Part shown: positions 29,882 through 34,417 of the stretch, in pieces | Numbering within the stretch: the stretch's first letter is position 1 | How the letters are laid out: each line of letters begins with the position of its first letter | Origin: an uncultured Prevotellaceae bacterium | GTDB lineage: Bacteria; Bacteroidota; Bacteroidia; Bacteroidales; Bacteroidaceae | Length of the DNA: 34,417 nucleotides | Assembly (NCBI GenBank): GCA_900314125.1 | Contig: OMUD01000227.1 | Span: 1-34,417, forward strand | Direction of reading: 5' to 3' | The notes under the pieces: model-generated | What the model saw: the letters and a program-made list of their open reading frames with translations, nothing else | What the model was told of the DNA's origin: nothing | Database searches by the model: none | Translations under genes and position numbers: made by a program

Positions 29882-32800
29882 ATGACAGACTACCATATCA
29901 AATCAGGCAAAGACCAGCAACTCGTTCTCCGCGACACCAAGTTCGTGGATCTGATGATGAAGCGAGTATTCAACGTGCTCATCGTGGCCAACCCCTACGA
30001 TGCCTTCATGTTGGAAGACGACGGAAGGGTGGACGAGAAGATATTCGACGAGTATTCAAAACTCGGACTGCGCTATCCGCCTCGTTTCTTCCAAGTGTCG
30101 TCACTCGCCGAAGCGGAAGAGGAACTGGAACGCACCACTTTTGAGCTCGTCATCTGCATGCCGGGAACCGGAAGCAGCGACGTGTTCGACATCGCTCGCG
30201 AAATCAAGTCGAAATACGAGAAAATCCCTATTGTGATCCTCACCCCATTCAGCCATGGCATCACAAAGCGGATGCAGAATGAGGACCTATCCATTTTCGA
30301 GTATGTGTTCTGCTGGCTGGGCAACACAGAGCTGCTCCTCTCCATCATCAAACTCATCGAGGACAAGATGAATCTCGACCACGACATCCAGTCGGGAGTG
30401 CAGATGATCATGCTCGTGGAGGACTCCATCCGATTCTATTCGTCCATCTTGCCGAGCCTCTACAATTTCGTGCTCCAGCAGAGTCTCCTGTTTGCCACTG
30501 AGGCGCTCAACTCTCAGCTGGAGACCCTCCGGATGCGTGGACGTCCAAAAATCGTGCTGGCCAGAAGCTATGAGGAGGCATGGCTGCTCTACGACAAATA
30601 CAAGGAGAACGTGCTTGGAGTGATCAGCGACTGCCGTTTTCCGAAAGACGGGGTGAAAGACGACCTGGCGGGATTCCAGCTGCTTTCCGAAATCAGAAAG
30701 GCCGACGAGTATGTGCCGCTCATCATGGAGTCGTCGGAGGCTTCGGGACGTGAATATGCACGTCAGTGCGGAGCATCCTTCATCGACAAAAGCTCGAAGA
30801 ATATGGATGCTGAGCTGAAAGACCTCATCACCCGCTATTTCGGATTCGGCGATTTCATCTTCCGCAATCCGGAAACCATGGAGGTGGTGGCCAGAATCAA
30901 AAACCTGAAGGACCTGCAGGATAATATCTTCACGCTGCCTAAAGAGTCGCTTCTCTACCATATCTCCCACAACAACGTGTCGAGATGGCTCGGCTCACGT
31001 GCCCTCTTTCCAATCGCACATTTCCTCAAGCACATCACCTGGCATTCGCTCCAAGATGTGGATGCTCACCGACAAATCATTTTTGATGCCATCGTCACTT
31101 ACCGAAAGATGAAAAACCAGGGAGTGGTGGCGGTGTTCCATAAAGACCGTTTCGACCAGTATTCCAATTTTGCACGAATCGGTGAGGGGTCGCTCGGAGG
31201 TAAAGGACGTGGCATCGCCTTTATCGACCACATCATCCAGAAACATATCGACCTCAACCAGTTCGACAACGCAAGGGTGATGATACCGAAGACCGTGGTG
31301 CTCTGCACCGATATTTTCGACGAGTTCATGGAACGCAACCAGCTCTACCAGGTGGTGCTCAGCGACGATATCTCTGACAGCGAGGTGCTGCAGTATTTCC
31401 TCAGGGGACACCTGCCAGAACATCTGGCCGACGACCTCGTGGCTTTCCTCGAGGTGGTGAAGCAACCGATTGCCATCCGCTCCTCTTCATTGCTCGAAGA
31501 TGCACATTACCAGCCTTTTGCCGGTATCTATTCCACCTACATGATTCCTTTCTGTGACGACATCTACCAGCGGTTGCGCATGCTCAGCGATGCCATCAAG
31601 GGAGTCTATGCTTCTGTGTTCTACCGTGCCAGCAAAGACTACATGGTGGCCACGTCGAACGTGATTGACAAGGAGAAGATGGCTGTAATCCTCCAGGAGG
31701 TGGTCGGCACACAGTATGGTGACCGCTTCTATCCCAACATTTCCGGAGTGGCACGCAGTGTCAACTATTATCCCATCGGCGATGAGAAGGCGGAGGAGGG
31801 AACGGTGAACCTGGCGCTCGGACTGGGTAAATATATTGTCGATGGAGGGGTGAATCTGCGTGTCTGTCCCGCACATCCCGACAAGGTGCTTCAGATGAGC
31901 GAGATGGACATTGCGCTCAGGGAGACCCAGACTCGATTCTATGCACTCGACCTGAAGAATATGACCGAAGACTTCTCTGTGGACGATGGATTCAACCTGC
32001 TCAAACTCCCTGTGAAAGAAGCCGACAAGGACGGTGCCCTTCAGTTCATCGCATCCACATTCGACCCTTACGACCAGGTCATCCGTGACGGCATCTACGA
32101 GGGCGGGCGGAAAGTCATCTCTTTCTGTGGGGTCCTGCAGTATGACGTTTATCCGCTTCCGCAGCTGCTTTCCATGGTCATGCAGTATGGAAGGGACGAG
32201 ATGAGGCGTGAGGTGGAGATCGAGTTCGCCGTGAAGCTCCGTCCCGACAAGACGGGTGATTTCTTCATGCTGCAGATCCGCCCGATGGTGGACAACAAGA
32301 TGAAACTCGACGAAGACCTCACCGCACTCGACGACAGCAAGGCGCTTATCAGAAGCCATAATGCCATCGGACATGGCATCTTCAATAATGTCTTTGACGT
32401 AGTATATGTCAAGACGCGGAACCCACAGACGGGAGAAGTGGACTATTCGGCCTACAACAATCCTGCAATTGCTGATGAGATTGAGACCATCAACCGACGC
32501 TTTCTCAACGACGACAAGAACTACGTGCTTGTAGGGCCGGGACGATGGGGCTCGAGCGACCCGTGGCTCGGAGTGCCGGTGAAGTGGCCTGCCATATCTG
32601 CTGCGAAGGTCATCGTGGAGGCGGGGCTCACCAACTACAGGGTGGATCCGAGCCAGGGAACCCATTTCTTCCAGAATCTCACCAGTCTGGGCGTGGGCTA
32701 TTTCACCGTCAACGACTACAACGGTGACGGAATCTACCGCATGGATCTCCTTGATGCCATGCCGGCGGTGGAAGAGACGGAACATGTGCGCCATGTGAGA

Positions 32801-32902
32801 TTTTCCTCGCCTGTCGTCATCAAGATTGACGGCATGAAGAAAGAAGGGGTGGTGCTCTTGCCTGAAGAAGCAGACCTGAATGTCCAACCGTCGGAAAACT
32901 GA
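29882..32902 (+). CDS. Receiver-like / PEP-pyruvate-binding domain protein
   Basis: A 1006-residue protein (start MTDYHIKSGKDQQ). Residues about 28-160 form a degenerate response-regulator-like domain and 173-320 a second one with the receiver residues kept: E180-D181, candidate phospho-acceptor D250, S284/S285 and K303. A linker follows. Then comes an ATP-grasp PEP/pyruvate-binding domain of the PpsA/PPDK type, with GSLGGKGRG near 436-444 and QPIAIRSSSLLED near 528-540. The phosphohistidine swivel domain and the PEP-binding TIM barrel of PpsA are missing, so it is not a complete PEP synthase. Similar proteins occur in Bacteroidetes without known function. No histidine kinase is adjacent. The start at 29882 is preferred to one 12 bases upstream. 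Confidence 0.85.
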   Translation: MTDYHIKSGKDQQLVLRDTKFVDLMMKRVFNVLIVANPYDAFMLEDDGRVDEKIFDEYSKLGLRYPPRFFQVSSLAEAEEELERTTFELVICMPGTGSSDVFDIAREIKSKYEKIPIVILTPFSHGITKRMQNEDLSIFEYVFCWLGNTELLLSIIKLIEDKMNLDHDIQSGVQMIMLVEDSIRFYSSILPSLYNFVLQQSLLFATEALNSQLETLRMRGRPKIVLARSYEEAWLLYDKYKENVLGVISDCRFPKDGVKDDLAGFQLLSEIRKADEYVPLIMESSEASGREYARQCGASFIDKSSKNMDAELKDLITRYFGFGDFIFRNPETMEVVARIKNLKDLQDNIFTLPKESLLYHISHNNVSRWLGSRALFPIAHFLKHITWHSLQDVDAHRQIIFDAIVTYRKMKNQGVVAVFHKDRFDQYSNFARIGEGSLGGKGRGIAFIDHIIQKHIDLNQFDNARVMIPKTVVLCTDIFDEFMERNQLYQVVLSDDISDSEVLQYFLRGHLPEHLADDLVAFLEVVKQPIAIRSSSLLEDAHYQPFAGIYSTYMIPFCDDIYQRLRMLSDAIKGVYASVFYRASKDYMVATSNVIDKEKMAVILQEVVGTQYGDRFYPNISGVARSVNYYPIGDEKAEEGTVNLALGLGKYIVDGGVNLRVCPAHPDKVLQMSEMDIALRETQTRFYALDLKNMTEDFSVDDGFNLLKLPVKEADKDGALQFIASTFDPYDQVIRDGIYEGGRKVISFCGVLQYDVYPLPQLLSMVMQYGRDEMRREVEIEFAVKLRPDKTGDFFMLQIRPMVDNKMKLDEDLTALDDSKALIRSHNAIGHGIFNNVFDVVYVKTRNPQTGEVDYSAYNNPAIADEIETINRRFLNDDKNYVLVGPGRWGSSDPWLGVPVKWPAISAAKVIVEAGLTNYRVDPSQGTHFFQNLTSLGVGYFTVNDYNGDGIYRMDLLDAMPAVEETEHVRHVRFSSPVVIKIDGMKKEGVVLLPEEADLNVQPSEN

Positions 32903-32917
32903 CAAAATCATCTGGTC

Positions 32918-33622
32918 ATGCCATCTGCCATCCTCGACTTTTTCTTTCCCAGATACTGCTGCATGTGCGAGCGGCGGCTGATGTCGGCGGAGGTGGAAAT
33001 CTGTGCCGGATGCCTGCGTGAACTCAACCGAATTGGCTATGAGGGAGGGGATGAGCACAGCGTGATTGAACGTCTCTTCTGGGGACGCATTCCTATCGTC
33101 AGGGCTACGAGCATGTTCCAATATGAGGGTGAGAACACCCGACGAATACTCCATGCCATCAAGTATTTCGACCGTCCTGAGGCTGCCACGTTCCTGGCAC
33201 GGGTGGCGGCGGAGGAACTGGATGGCACGGATTTTTTCGATGGCATAGACGGAATCATACCGGTGCCGCTGGCCAAAAAGAAAGAACGGAAGCGAGGATA
33301 CAACCAATGCGACTACATCTGCAGAGGACTCTCGCAGCACACTGGCATTCCTGTGTTGGAGGGAGTGGCGGAGAGAGTGGTCAACAACCCCACGCAGACC
33401 CATCTTGATCCTCAGCAACGGAAAGATAACGTGAAGGACATTTTCAGACTCGTGGATCCAGCACGAATCGAGAATAAGCACGTCCTGCTTGTTGATGATG
33501 TTATCACCACAGGTTCCACGCTCCTCTCTTTCGCAGAGGAAATCGCTAAGGCTAAAGATGTGTCCATCTCCATCTTCTCTCTTGCTTTCGCCGGACAGAT
33601 GATTCGCACCAACCTGCCTTGA
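32918..33622 (+). CDS. comF: ComF-family phosphoribosyltransferase-like protein
   Basis: A 234-residue protein with an N-terminal zinc finger (Cys14/15, Cys17, Cys29, Cys32) and a C-terminal phosphoribosyltransferase fold with the PRPP-binding loop VLLVDDVITTGST at 189-201. ComF proteins support DNA uptake in competent bacteria by acting on the incoming single strand; whether this organism is competent is not shown. It starts 16 bases after the receiver/PEP-binding gene and is probably co-transcribed with it. Confidence 0.9.
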   Translation: MPSAILDFFFPRYCCMCERRLMSAEVEICAGCLRELNRIGYEGGDEHSVIERLFWGRIPIVRATSMFQYEGENTRRILHAIKYFDRPEAATFLARVAAEELDGTDFFDGIDGIIPVPLAKKKERKRGYNQCDYICRGLSQHTGIPVLEGVAERVVNNPTQTHLDPQQRKDNVKDIFRLVDPARIENKHVLLVDDVITTGSTLLSFAEEIAKAKDVSISIFSLAFAGQMIRTNLP

Positions 33623-33683
33623 ACTGTCAGGTGTTTATGTAATCAAATCTTTTTTCCATTCATAATTCATCAATTCCAAATCA

Positions 33684-34286
33684 ATGAAAAAAATAGTTGA
33701 AATCTGCACTTCTTCCATTCTGGCTGGTTTGTGCATATCTATCGGCTGTGTGGTCAACCTCACGGTGGGCGGGGTGGCTGGTGCCGTGTTGTTCACCTTC
33801 GGGCTCATCACGGTTGTCCATTACCAATACAAACTCTATACCGGCACCGCCGGCTTCGTGAAAAGCTGGATGGACATGGGACATCTCCTCCTCATCCTGC
33901 TCTTCAATATCGTGGGATGTCTGCTTACGGCGTTGTGTGTGAGAAATGCCATCCCCAACCTGATTGAGTCGTCGGCGGAACTGCTGGCCAAACGTGAGTC
34001 CGTCACTTCGATGCAGGCTTTCCTGCGCAGTGTGTTCTGTGGCTTTCTCATGACCACTGCAGTGAATTTCGGAAGGAAAGAAAAATGGTTGCCGCTCCTT
34101 TTCGCAGTGCCGGTCTTTATCCTCTCCGGTTTTTACCACTGCATCGCCGACGCGTTCTATCTGTTTCAACGCGACCTCTCCCTCTCCATTGGATATGGCT
34201 ATGCCATAACTGTCCTGGGCAACTTCATCGGGTGCAACCTCTATCGGATTGAATTCAAGGAATCAAAGAAAGAGGAGAAGGAATGA
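33684..34286 (+). CDS. Formate/nitrite transporter-like membrane protein
   Basis: A 200-residue integral membrane protein with about six hydrophobic segments. GFYHCIADAFYL near residues 151-162 and the glycine-rich GNFIGCNLYR near the end match the FNT family pattern (GFEHSIAN, GNxxG), but the protein is shorter than the usual 260-280 residues and diverges at the N-terminus. FNT proteins form pentameric channels for formate, nitrite or related small anions. The assignment is by motif and topology; substrate is unknown. It follows comF by 61 bases. Confidence 0.75.
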   Translation: MKKIVEICTSSILAGLCISIGCVVNLTVGGVAGAVLFTFGLITVVHYQYKLYTGTAGFVKSWMDMGHLLLILLFNIVGCLLTALCVRNAIPNLIESSAELLAKRESVTSMQAFLRSVFCGFLMTTAVNFGRKEKWLPLLFAVPVFILSGFYHCIADAFYLFQRDLSLSIGYGYAITVLGNFIGCNLYRIEFKESKKEEKE

Positions 34287-34379
34287 GTGGCTTTTGAAAG
34301 ATCTAAGAACCCAAAATACTACTTTTAGCCTCTCTCAAAGAAAACAACAATTTTTTTACGCAGTTTCAGTTTTTATATT

Positions 34380-34387
34380 TATCTTTG
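34380..34387 (+). promoter_or_regulatory. Possible -7 box of a gene beyond the window
   Basis: TATCTTTG lies near the right end of the window with a leader continuing past 34417. No good -33 match is present. The gene it serves is outside the window. Confidence 0.4.
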
Positions 34388-34417
34388 TGAATCAACACAA
34401 ACCTAAAACATAAAGTC

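Noticed and set aside
29848-30144. 98-codon plus-strand ORF starting MKNYYLKFEKL
   Set aside because: It overlaps the start of the receiver/PEP-binding gene in another frame and has no recognisable domain. Only its first codons lie outside that gene.
31487-33481. 664-codon minus-strand ORF opposite the PEP-binding and comF genes
   Set aside because: It has no recognisable domain and spans two well supported plus-strand genes; its openness reflects codon bias of those genes.

Overview
The window looks like chromosomal DNA from a member of the Bacteroidales, most likely Prevotella or a close relative. Two things point there. Many start regions carry the Bacteroidetes promoter form (TTTG or TTG, a 19-20 base spacer, then TAnnTTTG), with weak Shine-Dalgarno sites. 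The gene order also fits: pheA / aminotransferase / DAHP synthase-chorismate mutase / tyrA, and an HsdR-N protein divergent from holA. No transposase, integrase, CRISPR array, rRNA or tRNA gene was seen.

Layout. 1-4.7 kb (minus strand) is an operon for phenylalanine and tyrosine synthesis: pheA, a PLP aminotransferase, DAHP synthase-chorismate mutase, a 56-residue membrane protein, and tyrA. It is preceded by an apparent ribosome-dependent attenuator whose 18-residue leader peptide contains YYFFYFYF. 4.9-9.6 kb (minus) holds recJ, recQ and a TPR protein. 9.6-10.2 kb is non-coding and carries a promoter followed within about 60 bases by tandem terminators, probably a small RNA. 10.2-16 kb has an exported FMN-binding protein, an SGNH hydrolase, a GH43 enzyme, a MATE pump, a GH53 endo-galactanase and a small lipoprotein; the GH43/GH53 pair suggests use of plant galactan. 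16-17.6 kb is an NhaC-type antiporter. 17.6-20.5 kb has a zinc-ribbon coiled-coil protein, a NIF3-like protein and a divergent glycosyltransferase. 20.5-23 kb has a split-barrel flavoprotein whose signal peptide is cut off by a stop codon, the HsdR-N protein, and holA behind a partly duplicated promoter. 23-24.2 kb is an AT-rich gene-poor stretch ending in a strong promoter and a structured leader or small RNA before a helix-turn-helix regulator. 25-28.6 kb (mostly minus) carries a HIT protein, then a two-gene peptide-modification cassette (a radical SAM/SPASM enzyme with a PqqD-like N-terminus and a repeat-rich, 24-cysteine precursor with a twin-arginine-like leader), then a Bcp peroxiredoxin and MsrA. 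28.7-34.3 kb (plus) has DUF2461, Nudix, a large receiver/PEP-pyruvate-binding protein, ComF and a formate/nitrite-transporter-like protein.

The most novel items are the radical SAM/repeat-cysteine precursor pair at 25.5-27.5 kb, which looks like a RiPP (ribosomally made, modified peptide) system I cannot assign to a named class, and the aromatic attenuator at 4.50-4.70 kb, which can be read directly from the sequence.
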